Assembly: GCF_900107395.1 (NCBI RefSeq)
Contig: NZ_FNPW01000017.1
Span: 62,001 to 126,000, forward strand
Origin: Pseudomonas sp. NFIX28
GTDB lineage: Bacteria; Pseudomonadota; Gammaproteobacteria; Pseudomonadales; Pseudomonadaceae
DNA length: 64,000 bases
Direction: 5' to 3'
The notes under the pieces are model-generated. The model saw only the letters and a program-made list of their open reading frames with translations. It did not search any database and was not told the DNA's origin. Positions within the stretch are counted from its first letter, which is position 1, and every line of letters starts with the position of its first letter. A program made the translations under genes and the position numbers. Below, piece by piece: positions 44,261 through 52,076 of this stretch.

Positions 44261-44848
44261 ATGCCCGATGCCTCCTGCGCGACCACCATCACCGCCCGCC
44301 TGCTGTTGCGGGCGCCGACCGCCGCTGACCTGGACGTCGTCCAACTGATCCACGGCGATCCGCGGACCCAGCGCTACAACCCGGCCGGCCCCGACAGTCG
44401 CGAAAGCTGCCGGCAACGGCTGCTGGGTTGGATAGAACACTGGCGGGATCAGGGTTTCGGCTATTGGGTGGTCTGCGACCGTACCCAAGCGGAACGGGTG
44501 CTGGGGTTCGGCGGCGTCATGCACAGCCGCTTCGGCGAGCGCAGCGGGCTGAACCTGTACTTTCGCTTCATCGTCGAGGCCTGGGGCCAGGGCTACGCCA
44601 GCGAAATGGCCGGCGCCGCGCTGCACCTGGCGTTCCGCGTGCTGGGCAAGGCACAGGTGATCGGCCTGGTGCGCCCCGATAACCTGCCATCGCGGCGTGC
44701 CCTGGAACGCCTGGGCCTGACCCGCGACGGCGCGCTGGAGGACTTTCCCGGCCTGCCCCCCAGCCTGCTGTACAGCCTCAACGCCGAGCGCTATTTCGCC
44801 GCCCAGGCCACCTCGCCCAACGACACCCAGCGGAGCCTCGAACCATGA
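44261..44848 (+). CDS. GNAT N-acetyltransferase (GNAT_3 type)
   Basis: The 195-residue protein resembles RimJ/RimL-like acetyltransferases. TARLLLRAPTAADLDVVQLIHGDPRTQRYNP at the start, GFGGVMHSRFGERSGLNLYFRFIVEAWGQGYASEMAGAALHLAF (acetyl-CoA motif A) and VRPDNLPSRRALERLGLTRDG (motif B) are all present. The start chosen is the ATG before PDASCATT; a longer frame lacks a better RBS. It overlaps the next GNAT gene by four bases (ATGA). Confidence 0.88.
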   Translation: MPDASCATTITARLLLRAPTAADLDVVQLIHGDPRTQRYNPAGPDSRESCRQRLLGWIEHWRDQGFGYWVVCDRTQAERVLGFGGVMHSRFGERSGLNLYFRFIVEAWGQGYASEMAGAALHLAFRVLGKAQVIGLVRPDNLPSRRALERLGLTRDGALEDFPGLPPSLLYSLNAERYFAAQATSPNDTQRSLEP

Positions 44849-45351
44849 GCCAGATCGAACTCCACCCAGCCCAGCGCGACGAGCTGGAATGCCTTGAAAA
44901 CCTGATGCAGTTCTACCTGTACGAACTCAGCGAGTGGCTGCCGCTCCAGCTGGGCCGCCATGGCCTGTTCGCGATTCAGCCGCAGGCCGAATACTGGCGC
45001 CAGCCCGGCACCCGCCCCTGGTTGCTGCGGGTCGACGGCGAGCTGGCGGGCTTTGCCATCGTCGACGAGCAGGTGCATTTTGCCGAGGTGCAGTACAACC
45101 TTGCCTACTTCTTCGTGGCCCGGCGCTTTCGCGGGCATGGCGTCGGCAGCCAGGCGGTGGCGCAACTGCTGGCGCAATTGCCCGGGCACTGGCAGATCTT
45201 CCACATCGAGGCCAACCCGCCGGCCCGGGCATTCTGGGCCCGGGTCATTCCCGCGCTCAGCCAGGATGCCTACAGCCGCCACCCGATCACGGCAGACGGC
45301 TACCCCTGCACCCTGTATAAATTCAACACCCTGGCATTGCCCGGGCAATGA
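44845..45351 (+). CDS. GNAT N-acetyltransferase, second copy
   Basis: The 168-residue protein has a different GNAT type: YNLAYFFVARRFRGHGVGSQAVAQLLAQLPGHWQIFHIEANPPARAFWARVIP. The acetyl-CoA loop is R-x-x-G-V/H-G and the C-terminal YPCTLYKFNTLA closes the fold. It is translationally coupled to the preceding GNAT. Such GNAT pairs often act on amino acids, amines or antibiotics; nothing here singles one out. A hairpin-like GAGGTG-A7-CCTC follows the stop without a clear terminator. Confidence 0.87.
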   Translation: MSQIELHPAQRDELECLENLMQFYLYELSEWLPLQLGRHGLFAIQPQAEYWRQPGTRPWLLRVDGELAGFAIVDEQVHFAEVQYNLAYFFVARRFRGHGVGSQAVAQLLAQLPGHWQIFHIEANPPARAFWARVIPALSQDAYSRHPITADGYPCTLYKFNTLALPGQ

Positions 45352-45476
45352 GCGAGGTGAAAAAAACCTCGTCCCGCGTGCCTGCACCGGCAGGGATCCT
45401 GGGCCACGGCCGCTGACCGATTAACGCAAACCGCTGTTCCAGAGGCTTGCGACGATTGTTTCGCCGAATAAAAAAA

Positions 45477-45535
45477 TATCACGCGTGAGCCATTGAGCAG
45501 CAATAAAATCCCCTGTAATGTTCTCACGCGTGATA
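45477..45535 (+). promoter_or_regulatory. Two identical operator-like palindromes in the yjf promoter region
   Basis: TCACGCGTGA occurs at 45479-45488 and 45524-45533, each a perfect 10-base dyad. The flanks TATCACGCGTGAG and CTCACGCGTGATA make the two sites mirror images, with centres 45 bases apart. A possible -10 TGTAAT (45514-45519) lies between them. The yjfI start is 22 bases beyond the outer edge. This suggests control by a dimeric repressor or activator, but no regulator gene lies next to it. Confidence 0.6.
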
Positions 45536-45556
45536 CGTGAATAGCGGAGTCACCCC

Positions 45557-46276
45557 ATGAAAAAGACCCACCCGGCCGGTCAGCCTGCTGACCCACGGGC
45601 TTCCTCAGAGAGTCGACAAGGAGAGCGCTCGAACCCTTTCAGCGTCAAGGCAGCCAGCAGCAAGGCATCCGGCAAGAAACCGTCGAGCTTCTACATGAAG
45701 CAGATGCGCGCGGGCCTGAGTGCCGCTGGTTATGTGAAACATGAAACCTGGGTACTTCCGGAAAACCGGAGCGTGCTCAAGCACATTGAGAAGAAGCTGC
45801 GCCAACCCCTGATAGGCGGCGCACCGGTATTGGAGACCGACATGATTGCAGGTGAGAACTGGACCATCGACCGCCTCTTCGGCGCCTTGCAGGCCCTGGA
45901 CGAAGTGACCTCGAACGACATCGGCCTGAGCCTGATTCAAGGCGCCGAGCAAAGCATCAAGCTGGAAATGCACGAGTTCGGCGGCCTGCCGATCTACATC
46001 GCGGTGGTCGGCGAGCAGATCATCGTCGACACCGTGCTGGTGGACCTGGAGTCGATTAACGACGTCGCCCGTTTCAATGACGCCGTACTGCGCAGCCGGG
46101 AGATGTTCCCCCTCTCCTCGATCGGCATCGAGACCATGCCCAACGGCCAGACCGTCTACAACATGTTCGGCGCCCTGAGCTCGAGCTCGAACCTGACCAA
46201 TGTGGTGACCGAGGTCAAGACCCTGGTGGACAACGTCCAACGCGCCACCGAAGCCTTCGAAAGCTTCTTCAACTGA
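45557..46276 (+). CDS. yjfI: YjfI family protein (DUF2170)
   Basis: The 239-residue protein has a low-complexity basic N-terminal part (to about residue 70: KAASSKASGKKPSSFYMKQMRAGL). The DUF2170 domain with ENWTIDRLFGALQALDEVTSNDIGLSLIQGAEQSI and LEMHEFGGLPIYIAVVGEQIIVDTVLVDLESINDVARFNDAVL follows. In E. coli yjfI is the first gene of yjfIJKLMC. GGAG eight bases before the ATG supports the start. The domain is near the PspA partner in many genomes; its biochemical role is not known. Confidence 0.88.
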   Translation: MKKTHPAGQPADPRASSESRQGERSNPFSVKAASSKASGKKPSSFYMKQMRAGLSAAGYVKHETWVLPENRSVLKHIEKKLRQPLIGGAPVLETDMIAGENWTIDRLFGALQALDEVTSNDIGLSLIQGAEQSIKLEMHEFGGLPIYIAVVGEQIIVDTVLVDLESINDVARFNDAVLRSREMFPLSSIGIETMPNGQTVYNMFGALSSSSNLTNVVTEVKTLVDNVQRATEAFESFFN

Positions 46277-46302
46277 TTGCCGAGAACCTGGAGTACCGCG
46301 AC

Positions 46303-47004
46303 ATGACTCAGTCCATCTGGAACAAACTCTTCACCGCCCTGCGCGGCGGCGCCAACGAAGTCGGCGAAAGCATCGTCGACCACCAGGCCTTGCGCATCCT
46401 CGACCAGGAAATCCGCGACGCCGACAACGCCCTGTCCAACGCCAAGCGCGAACTGGTCAGCATCATGGCCAAGCACAAGCTGGCCTCGGAGCGCGTGAGC
46501 GAGTTCACCGCGAAGATCACCGACCTGGAATCCAAGGCCGTGGCCGCCTTGCAGGCCAACCGCGAAGACCTGGCCCTGGAAGTCGCCGAGGCCATCTCGA
46601 CCCTGACCACCAGCCTGGAAGCGGAACAAAAGCAAGCCAGCGAATTCGGCACCTACGCCGAAAACATGCGCAAGGACATCGGCAAGGCCGAAGCGCGCAT
46701 CCGCAGCCTGCGCCAGCAAGTGGACATGGCCAAGGCCCGCGAGAGCGTGCAGAAGGCCCAGGTCAGTGCCTCGATCGCCAGCGGCGGCGCCAATGGCAAG
46801 CTGGAAACCGCGGTCAACACCCTGAGCCGCCTGCAAGCCAAGCAAGACCAGCGCGCAGCGGAATTGGAAGCCCAGGAGCAACTGGCCGACTCGGCCAATG
46901 GCAACGACCTGGAACGCCGCCTGCGCGAAGCCAACATCGTGCCCGACCAAGGCAGCGCCAACGCCATCCTCGAGCGCCTGAAGAAACAGAAGTCGGCCGA
47001 ATAA
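46303..47004 (+). CDS. yjfJ: PspA/IM30 family membrane-stress protein (YjfJ)
   Basis: The 233-residue protein is almost all coiled coil. MTQSIWNKLFTALRGGANEVGESIVD at its start gives the amphipathic membrane-binding helix. Long heptad-rich helices then run to residue 200, and the end is REANIVPDQGSANAILERLKKQKSAE. PspA/Vipp1-like proteins form ESCRT-III-type coats on the inner membrane under envelope stress. It is 26 bases after yjfI. A family A repeat and 188 bases separate it from the rest of the operon. Confidence 0.93.
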   Translation: MTQSIWNKLFTALRGGANEVGESIVDHQALRILDQEIRDADNALSNAKRELVSIMAKHKLASERVSEFTAKITDLESKAVAALQANREDLALEVAEAISTLTTSLEAEQKQASEFGTYAENMRKDIGKAEARIRSLRQQVDMAKARESVQKAQVSASIASGGANGKLETAVNTLSRLQAKQDQRAAELEAQEQLADSANGNDLERRLREANIVPDQGSANAILERLKKQKSAE

Positions 47005-47049
47005 GCCCTCTGGAGCGGTAAAAAGGCACGCGGCGCGATGCCAATAAAA

Positions 47050-47153
47050 CTGTAGGAGCACAGCTTGCTCGCGATGGTCGTTAACGATATCGCGTACTGG
47101 CTGGATGAGCGCGGTGTTCTCCAGTGCATCGCGAGCAAGCTGCGCTCCTACAG
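47050..47153. repeat. Intergenic palindromic repeat, family A, inside the yjf operon
   Basis: CTGTAGGAGCACAGCTTGCTCGCGATGG is mirrored by CATCGCGAGCAAGCTGCGCTCCTACAG, a full-length element. It stands between yjfJ and the rhomboid gene and could lower or delay read-through, uncoupling the first two genes from the rest. Confidence 0.8.
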
Positions 47154-47192
47154 TGGATCACCTGCGCTTAACCGACCTCCTGGAGGGCCTCG

Positions 47193-47759
47193 ATGGTCGT
47201 TGCAAATGGTTTCAAGACCCTGGCGGGCCTGGCCCTGCTGATGATCGCGGTGCAGGTGCTCAACAGCCTGAGCGGCTACAGCCTGAACATCTTCGGCCTG
47301 ATCCCACGGACGTTGCAGGGTTTGCCCGGCATCGTTACCTCGCCCTTTCTCCACGGCTCCTTCGCCCACCTGACAGCCAACCTGGTGCCCTTCCTGATTC
47401 TCGGCGCCATGGTGATTGCCGAGGGCTTGCGGCGCTTTGTGGCGGCCAGCCTGATCATCATCCTGCTCGGCGGTGCGCTGCTCTGGCTGTTCGGCTTCAG
47501 GGGCATTCATGTGGGCGCCAGCGCCTGGGTCTTTGGCCTCTGGGCCTACATCCTCACCCGCGCCTGGTTGCTGCGCAGCTGGAGCAGCCTGCTGGCCGCC
47601 GCCGTGACGATGTTCCTGTACTCCGGGCTGGTCCTGGGGTTCCTGCCGCGTGCCGGAGTTTCCTTCGAAGGACATCTGTTCGGAGCCTTTTCCGGGCTCA
47701 TTGCAGCAAAAGTGCTTTTATCCGGCGCCAAGCCGATGTCTAATGCCGCGCGGCAATGA
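47193..47759 (+). CDS. Rhomboid-family membrane protein
   Basis: The 188-residue protein has about six helices and no soluble N-domain. HGSFAHLTANLVPFL gives the conserved His59 and Asn63. GASAWVFGLWAYI gives a G-x-S at Ser110, and EGHLFGAFSG gives His161, so the catalytic Ser/His pair appears intact. It is a minimal-size rhomboid protease candidate, unlike the nadK-operon one. GGAGG with a good spacer precedes the ATG. The K+ channel follows 74 bases later. A rhomboid in this operon is not part of the E. coli arrangement. Confidence 0.88.
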   Translation: MVVANGFKTLAGLALLMIAVQVLNSLSGYSLNIFGLIPRTLQGLPGIVTSPFLHGSFAHLTANLVPFLILGAMVIAEGLRRFVAASLIIILLGGALLWLFGFRGIHVGASAWVFGLWAYILTRAWLLRSWSSLLAAAVTMFLYSGLVLGFLPRAGVSFEGHLFGAFSGLIAAKVLLSGAKPMSNAARQ

Positions 47760-47833
47760 GCCATGTCCTGCCCGGGCATCGCACGACACGCCGCTTCACG
47801 GATAGATCAGCTCATCAGGAAATCAGGGACTCG

Positions 47834-48868
47834 ATGTCGATTTTTATCTTGCTTCGCGTATACGCGGCCACCTTCTTCCATCGCTTCGGCTGGATGGGCC
47901 TGGCCATGGCGCTCGGCGTCCATGCCGCGACTTCCTATCTCGGCCTGGTGGCCCTGGGCGAGCAGCACCTCACCGCGCCCAGCACCTTTATCTATTTCTA
48001 CTTCACCACCACCCTGACCGTGGGTTATGGCGACCTGTCGCCACAATCCGCCGCTGGCCGGGTGTTCGTGGCCGTGTGGGTGATGCTCGGCGGCATTGCG
48101 CTGCTGACCGCGGCCATCGGCAAAACCACCAGCAGCGTCATCGACGTATGGAGAAAAGGCATGAAAGGCAAAGGCGACTTCACCGGCAAGACCGGGCATA
48201 CCGTACTGGTCGGCTGGGAAGGCGCGTCCAGCGAGCGGGTGATCGAATTGCTGCTGCAGGACGAAACCTCCAACGACAACCTGATCGTCATCTGCGACGC
48301 CAGCCTCGAAGAGAACCCGATGCAGGGCAAGGCCGCGTTCGTCAAGGGCGAGAGCCTGTCGTCCGCGGCCCTGCTGCTGCGCGCCGGGGTGCCCGGCGCC
48401 GAGCGCGTGCTGGTGCGCACCAGCTCCGACGACCTGACCCTGGCCAGCGTGCTGGCGATCAATCAGCTGCGCCCGAGCGGCCATGTGGTCGCCCACTTCA
48501 ATGACAGCGAAATCGCCACCCTGGCCTCCTCCTACGCCCCCAAGCTCGAGTGCACCTCGAGCATGGCCATCGAGATGCTGGTCCGCTCCTCCCAGGACCC
48601 GGGCTCCTCGGTGGTGATCAACGAACTGCTGTGCGTCGGCGAAGGCGCCACCCAATACGTCATGCGCCTGCCCGAGACTTACCAGTGCAGCTTCGCCGAG
48701 CTCTACGTCCGCCTCAAGGAAGACTACAACGCCACCTTGATCGGCTATCGCGCCCGCGGCACGCAACACCCGCAGATCAATCCGCACAGCCAGACGCGGA
48801 TCCACGGCGGCGAACTTTTCTACATCGCATCCTCGCGCCTCAAGGACATCGACAATGGGATGGTTTAA
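47834..48868 (+). CDS. Single-pore potassium channel with TrkA-N regulatory domain
   Basis: The 344-residue protein has two or three hydrophobic helices and the selectivity filter TLTVGYGDLSP (TVGYGD, residues 62-67). From about residue 100 a Rossmann RCK/TrkA-N domain (GHTVLVGWEGASSERVIELLLQD; LIVICDASLEENPMQGKAAFVKGE; GAERVLVRTSSDDLTLASVLAINQL) binds nucleotide or ligand. The family is KefC/Kch-like. I start at ATG 47834 (AGGGA upstream); an ATG at 47756, overlapping the rhomboid stop, would add 26 residues without hydrophobic content. Its end overlaps yjfK. Confidence 0.92.
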   Translation: MSIFILLRVYAATFFHRFGWMGLAMALGVHAATSYLGLVALGEQHLTAPSTFIYFYFTTTLTVGYGDLSPQSAAGRVFVAVWVMLGGIALLTAAIGKTTSSVIDVWRKGMKGKGDFTGKTGHTVLVGWEGASSERVIELLLQDETSNDNLIVICDASLEENPMQGKAAFVKGESLSSAALLLRAGVPGAERVLVRTSSDDLTLASVLAINQLRPSGHVVAHFNDSEIATLASSYAPKLECTSSMAIEMLVRSSQDPGSSVVINELLCVGEGATQYVMRLPETYQCSFAELYVRLKEDYNATLIGYRARGTQHPQINPHSQTRIHGGELFYIASSRLKDIDNGMV

Positions 48869-49505
48869 ACGCTTCATGGGGCTACAGGCCCCCACCAGCA
48901 CAAGCTCCAGTTTCGCCCCCGGGCCGCTGGGCCTGAGCATGGGCACCGGCATCCGCTTCGACGCCAGCCTCAAGCTGTTGCTCGAGGGCCACAGCGCCGT
49001 GGCGATTCCCGCCGACCAGGCCGTCTACAGCGAGGGCCTGGTGGACCTCGGCCAGTCCAACTGGCTGGCGCGCTACTACCTGGACGACGAGGATTACTGG
49101 CTGCAAGTGCACACCAGCGGCGGCGTCGACGGCGAGGTCAAGTCGATCATCCTGTTCAACTATCTGAACAACCAGGCCCTCAACAGCGAAGACGAACTGC
49201 GGCGCCTGGCCGGCCCGAAGAGCCTGATCGGCCGCCCCACTTACCAACTCGAGGGTGTCCAGTACCAGCGCGAATGGGGCACCGAAGCCGGGCAGACCGA
49301 ACTGGTGCCCATGCACGAGCAGGTTTCCAAGCCGGACGAGACCTTCGCCTTCGATAGCCATTCGATGCTCTACGCCCGCGACACCGGCCTGACCAATCGC
49401 CGCGAGTTCCTGCTGTTTTCCGTGGAGCAATATGCCGACGGCAGCGTCAGCCTCGTGACCTCCCTCGGTATTTCCCTGTACATGACCGACCTGCAAACCC
49501 TCTGA
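48855..49505 (+). CDS. yjfK: YjfK family protein (DUF2491)
   Basis: The 216-residue protein starts MGWFKRFMGLQAP, then LGLSMGTGIRFDASLKLLLEGHSAVAIPADQAVYSEGLVDLGQSNWLARYYLDDEDYWLQV and a C-terminal region ending SLGISLYMTDLQTL. It has no signal or TM helix and matches DUF2491, the YjfK family of the yjf operon. It starts 14 bases inside the end of the channel gene with AAGGA upstream, indicating tight coupling. Function unknown. Confidence 0.88.
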   Translation: MGWFKRFMGLQAPTSTSSSFAPGPLGLSMGTGIRFDASLKLLLEGHSAVAIPADQAVYSEGLVDLGQSNWLARYYLDDEDYWLQVHTSGGVDGEVKSIILFNYLNNQALNSEDELRRLAGPKSLIGRPTYQLEGVQYQREWGTEAGQTELVPMHEQVSKPDETFAFDSHSMLYARDTGLTNRREFLLFSVEQYADGSVSLVTSLGISLYMTDLQTL

Positions 49506-49519
49506 CAAGGACCAGACCC

Positions 49520-49948
49520 ATGCTTGAAGCGCTCTCCATTTCCCTGAACAAATTCGCCGTGGTCGGGTTCCTGACCTACCTCCTCGGCGCGGCCGTGCTG
49601 TTCGCCCTGTTCCAGTTCGTCTACACGCGCATGACCCCGCACAAGGAATTCCAGCTGATCCGCGACGGCAACAGCGCCGCCGCCGTTGCCCTGGGCGGCG
49701 CCATCATCGGTTTCGCGATCCCGGCCAGCAACGTCATTGCCTACTCCATCAGCCTGCTGGACTTCGTTGTCTGGGCGCTGATCGCCGCCGTGGTGCAACT
49801 GGTGGCGTTCCTGATGACCAGCCTGGTGCTCAAGGGCGCCTCGCAGCGCATCCGCAACGGTGAAATCGCCGCCGGCATCTACGTCGCCGCCGTGGCCATC
49901 AGCGTCGGCCTGCTCAACGCCGCCTGCATGACCCCCTCGCAGAACTGA
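49520..49948 (+). CDS. yjfL: DUF350 membrane protein (YjfL)
   Basis: The 142-residue protein has four predicted helices (VVGFLTYLLGAAVLFALFQFVY; AAVALGGAIIGFAIPASNVI; VVWALIAAVVQLVAFLMTSLV; AAGIYVAAVAISVGLLNAACM), with charged residues kept between them (RMTPHKEFQLIRDGN). This is the DUF350 pattern. The family occurs next to PspA-like proteins and ATP-grasp ligases in many bacteria. It lies 14 bases after yjfK and 20 before yjfM. Confidence 0.9.
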   Translation: MLEALSISLNKFAVVGFLTYLLGAAVLFALFQFVYTRMTPHKEFQLIRDGNSAAAVALGGAIIGFAIPASNVIAYSISLLDFVVWALIAAVVQLVAFLMTSLVLKGASQRIRNGEIAAGIYVAAVAISVGLLNAACMTPSQN

Positions 49949-49968
49949 TCGACCGCACGGAGCACTCG

Positions 49969-50682
49969 ATGAAACGAAGCCAATACGTCCAGCTCTCCCT
50001 GGCCGCCTCGGTGGCCCTGGCGGTCTCGGGCTGCAACTCGGAGCCGGAAACCCTCGCGGTCCAGCAGAAATTCAACTTCCAGTCGGTGCAGGAATGCGTG
50101 GACGGCAAAATCGCCGTGGACGTCTGCTCCGATGCCTATATCAAGGCCATGGCGGAGCACCGCGCCCAGGCGCCGGTCTACGACAACCAGGCCGATTGCG
50201 ATGCCGACTTCGTCGAAAACTGGTGCCAGATGGACTCCAGCGGCAAGTTCGTGCCCAAGCTCGGCGGCTTTGAAATCAACGCCCAGGGCGCCTTCACCCG
50301 CGAGCAGCTGGCGGCGGCCGGGGTCAGCCCCCAGGCTGGCCAGGGCTCGTCGTTCAGCAGCATCGACAGCGGCCTGCTCACCGGCCTGCTGATCGGCAAC
50401 ATGCTCAGCGGCGGCAGCCGCAACTATTACTCCGAGCCGGTCTATCGCTACCGCGACAACCGCGGCGGGTACGCCAACTCGACGCTGAACCAGCGCATCG
50501 CCAGCGGCTCGACCTTCAGCAAGTCGCGCCAGGCGCAATACGGCAAAGGCTTCCAGACCACGCGGCCGATGTCGGTGGCCTCCTCCACCTCCCGTGGCGG
50601 TTTCGGCAGCCAGGCCAGTGCGCGTAGCGGCTGGGGCGGCTCCAGCTCCTCGAGCTGGAGTTCGGGACGCTCGAGCAGCTAA
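49969..50682 (+). CDS. yjfM: DUF1190 lipoprotein (YjfM) with Ser/Gly-rich tail
   Basis: The 237-residue lipoprotein has lipobox AVSGC with the lipid on Cys22. Four more cysteines (43, 53, 77, 86; spacing Cys-x9-Cys and Cys-x8-Cys) probably form two disulfides. The middle is a globular DUF1190 core. The last ~30 residues are a low-complexity Ser/Gly/Arg/Trp tail (GGFGSQASARSGWGGSS...). It is anchored in the envelope and sits between YjfL and the ATP-grasp enzyme YjfC, an order seen in E. coli. Confidence 0.88.
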   Translation: MKRSQYVQLSLAASVALAVSGCNSEPETLAVQQKFNFQSVQECVDGKIAVDVCSDAYIKAMAEHRAQAPVYDNQADCDADFVENWCQMDSSGKFVPKLGGFEINAQGAFTREQLAAAGVSPQAGQGSSFSSIDSGLLTGLLIGNMLSGGSRNYYSEPVYRYRDNRGGYANSTLNQRIASGSTFSKSRQAQYGKGFQTTRPMSVASSTSRGGFGSQASARSGWGGSSSSSWSSGRSSS

Positions 50683-50693
50683 GGGACCGCGCC

Positions 50694-51851
50694 ATGAAGA
50701 AGATCCTCTGCAACGAACGTCCGGACTGGCGACAGACCGCGGAAAAACTCGGCTTCCTGTTCCACACCATCGACGGCGAAGCCTACTGGGACGAAAGCGC
50801 CTACTACCAGTTCAGCCTCAAGCAGATCGAGGACGACCTGGAAGACCCGACCACCGAGATCCATGAGATGTGCATGGACCTGGTGGACCGGGTGGTGCGC
50901 AGCGAGGCCTTGCTGGATCGGCTGAGCATCCCGCCGGCCTTCTACGACATGATCTGCACTTCATGGCTCGACGGTCACCCGCACCTCTACGGCCGCCTGG
51001 ATTTTTCCTATGACGGCCAGGGCCCGGCCAAGCTGCTGGAACTCAACTACGACACGCCCACCAGCCTCTATGAAACCGCGGCGTTCCAATGGGGCTGGCT
51101 GGAGCAGAACATCGAGCGCGGCCTGCTGCCGCGCCATGCCGACCAGTTCAACAGCATCGATACGAGGCTGCACCAGGCCTTTGCCCAGCTGGGGATCAAG
51201 CACCCGTTCTATTTCGCCTCGATGAAGGAGTCGGTGGAAGACCGCGCCACCACCGACTACCTGCGCCTGATCGCGGAAAAAGTCGGCATCGAGTCGCGGC
51301 ATATCGACGTGGAAGACATCGGCCTCACCGCCGAGGGGCGCTTCGTCGACCTGCAGGACCGCTGGATCCCGCACCTGTTCAAGCTGCACGCCTGGGAGTT
51401 CATCTTCCATGAACCCTTCGGCGCGGCGATCGCCGGCAGCGACACGCAGTTCTTCGAGCCGGCGTGGAAGGCCATTCTCTCCAACAAGGGCATCCTGCCG
51501 CTGCTGTGGGAAGCCCACCCGGGCCACCCGAACCTGCTGGAAACCCACCTGGACCTGCACCCGCAGCGCGACGTGCCCAAGGGCTGGGTGCGCAAGCCGT
51601 TCTTTTCCCGCGAGGGCGCCAACATCGAGTTGCGCACCCCGCAGGACGAGGTGGTCAAGGAAGACGGCCCCTACACCGACGCGCCGTACATCCTGCAGTC
51701 CTTCGCCCCGCTGCCGCGCTTTGGCGACAGCTACACGCTGATCGGCTCCTGGGTCATCGGCGACCAGGCCGCCGGCATCGGCGTGCGCGAAGACAACAGC
51801 CTGATCACCAAGGACTCCAGCCGCTTCCTGCCGCACCTGATCCTCGATTGA
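50694..51851 (+). CDS. yjfC: Glutathionylspermidine synthase-family ATP-grasp ligase (YjfC)
   Basis: The 385-residue protein belongs to the C-C ligase (glutathionylspermidine synthetase C-domain) ATP-grasp group. ATP and substrate-binding segments include LLELNYDTPTSLYETAAFQWGW, HAWEFIFHEPFGAAIAGSDTQFFEPAWKAILSNKGILPLLW, KGWVRKPFFSREGANIEL and ILQSFAPLPRF with a final FLPHLILD. No amidase domain is fused. The length matches E. coli YjfC (about 387). The polypeptide or amine it ligates is unknown; the location next to the exposed lipoprotein YjfM makes it a candidate modifier of a protein or of glutathione-like thiols, an inference. Confidence 0.9.
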   Translation: MKKILCNERPDWRQTAEKLGFLFHTIDGEAYWDESAYYQFSLKQIEDDLEDPTTEIHEMCMDLVDRVVRSEALLDRLSIPPAFYDMICTSWLDGHPHLYGRLDFSYDGQGPAKLLELNYDTPTSLYETAAFQWGWLEQNIERGLLPRHADQFNSIDTRLHQAFAQLGIKHPFYFASMKESVEDRATTDYLRLIAEKVGIESRHIDVEDIGLTAEGRFVDLQDRWIPHLFKLHAWEFIFHEPFGAAIAGSDTQFFEPAWKAILSNKGILPLLWEAHPGHPNLLETHLDLHPQRDVPKGWVRKPFFSREGANIELRTPQDEVVKEDGPYTDAPYILQSFAPLPRFGDSYTLIGSWVIGDQAAGIGVREDNSLITKDSSRFLPHLILD

Positions 51852-52042
51852 CCGCTCGCCGGGGCGCGCCCTGCGCCTCGGCCGGTTTATGCGCGGGCAA
51901 ACTTTCGCCGCACAATAACTTTCAACGGACTGTTCCGGACAGTTATTCAAGGTCGCTTATATAAGCGCGCATATTATTCAATCGAGTTCCGAGACAAACC
52001 CAACTTGAAACTGAACGAACTATCATTCGTGGCAATTTAATC

Positions 52043-52071
52043 TTGACTTGACAGGTCGCCCTGAGTAAATT
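52043..52071 (+). promoter_or_regulatory. Possible promoter driving the mgtA leader
   Basis: TTGACT (52043-52048) and TAAATT (52066-52071) with 17 bases between match sigma-70 at 5/6 and 4/6 positions. The start would fall at the foot of the terminator-like hairpin, so the mgtA transcript could begin with it. The alternative is a promoter further downstream that I cannot see. Confidence 0.4.
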
Positions 52072-52076
52072 GCGCG

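Noticed and set aside
45355..45385. Hairpin GAGGTG-A7-CCTC after the second GNAT as terminator
   Set aside because: Short stem with an A-rich loop and no T-run on either strand in the needed position.
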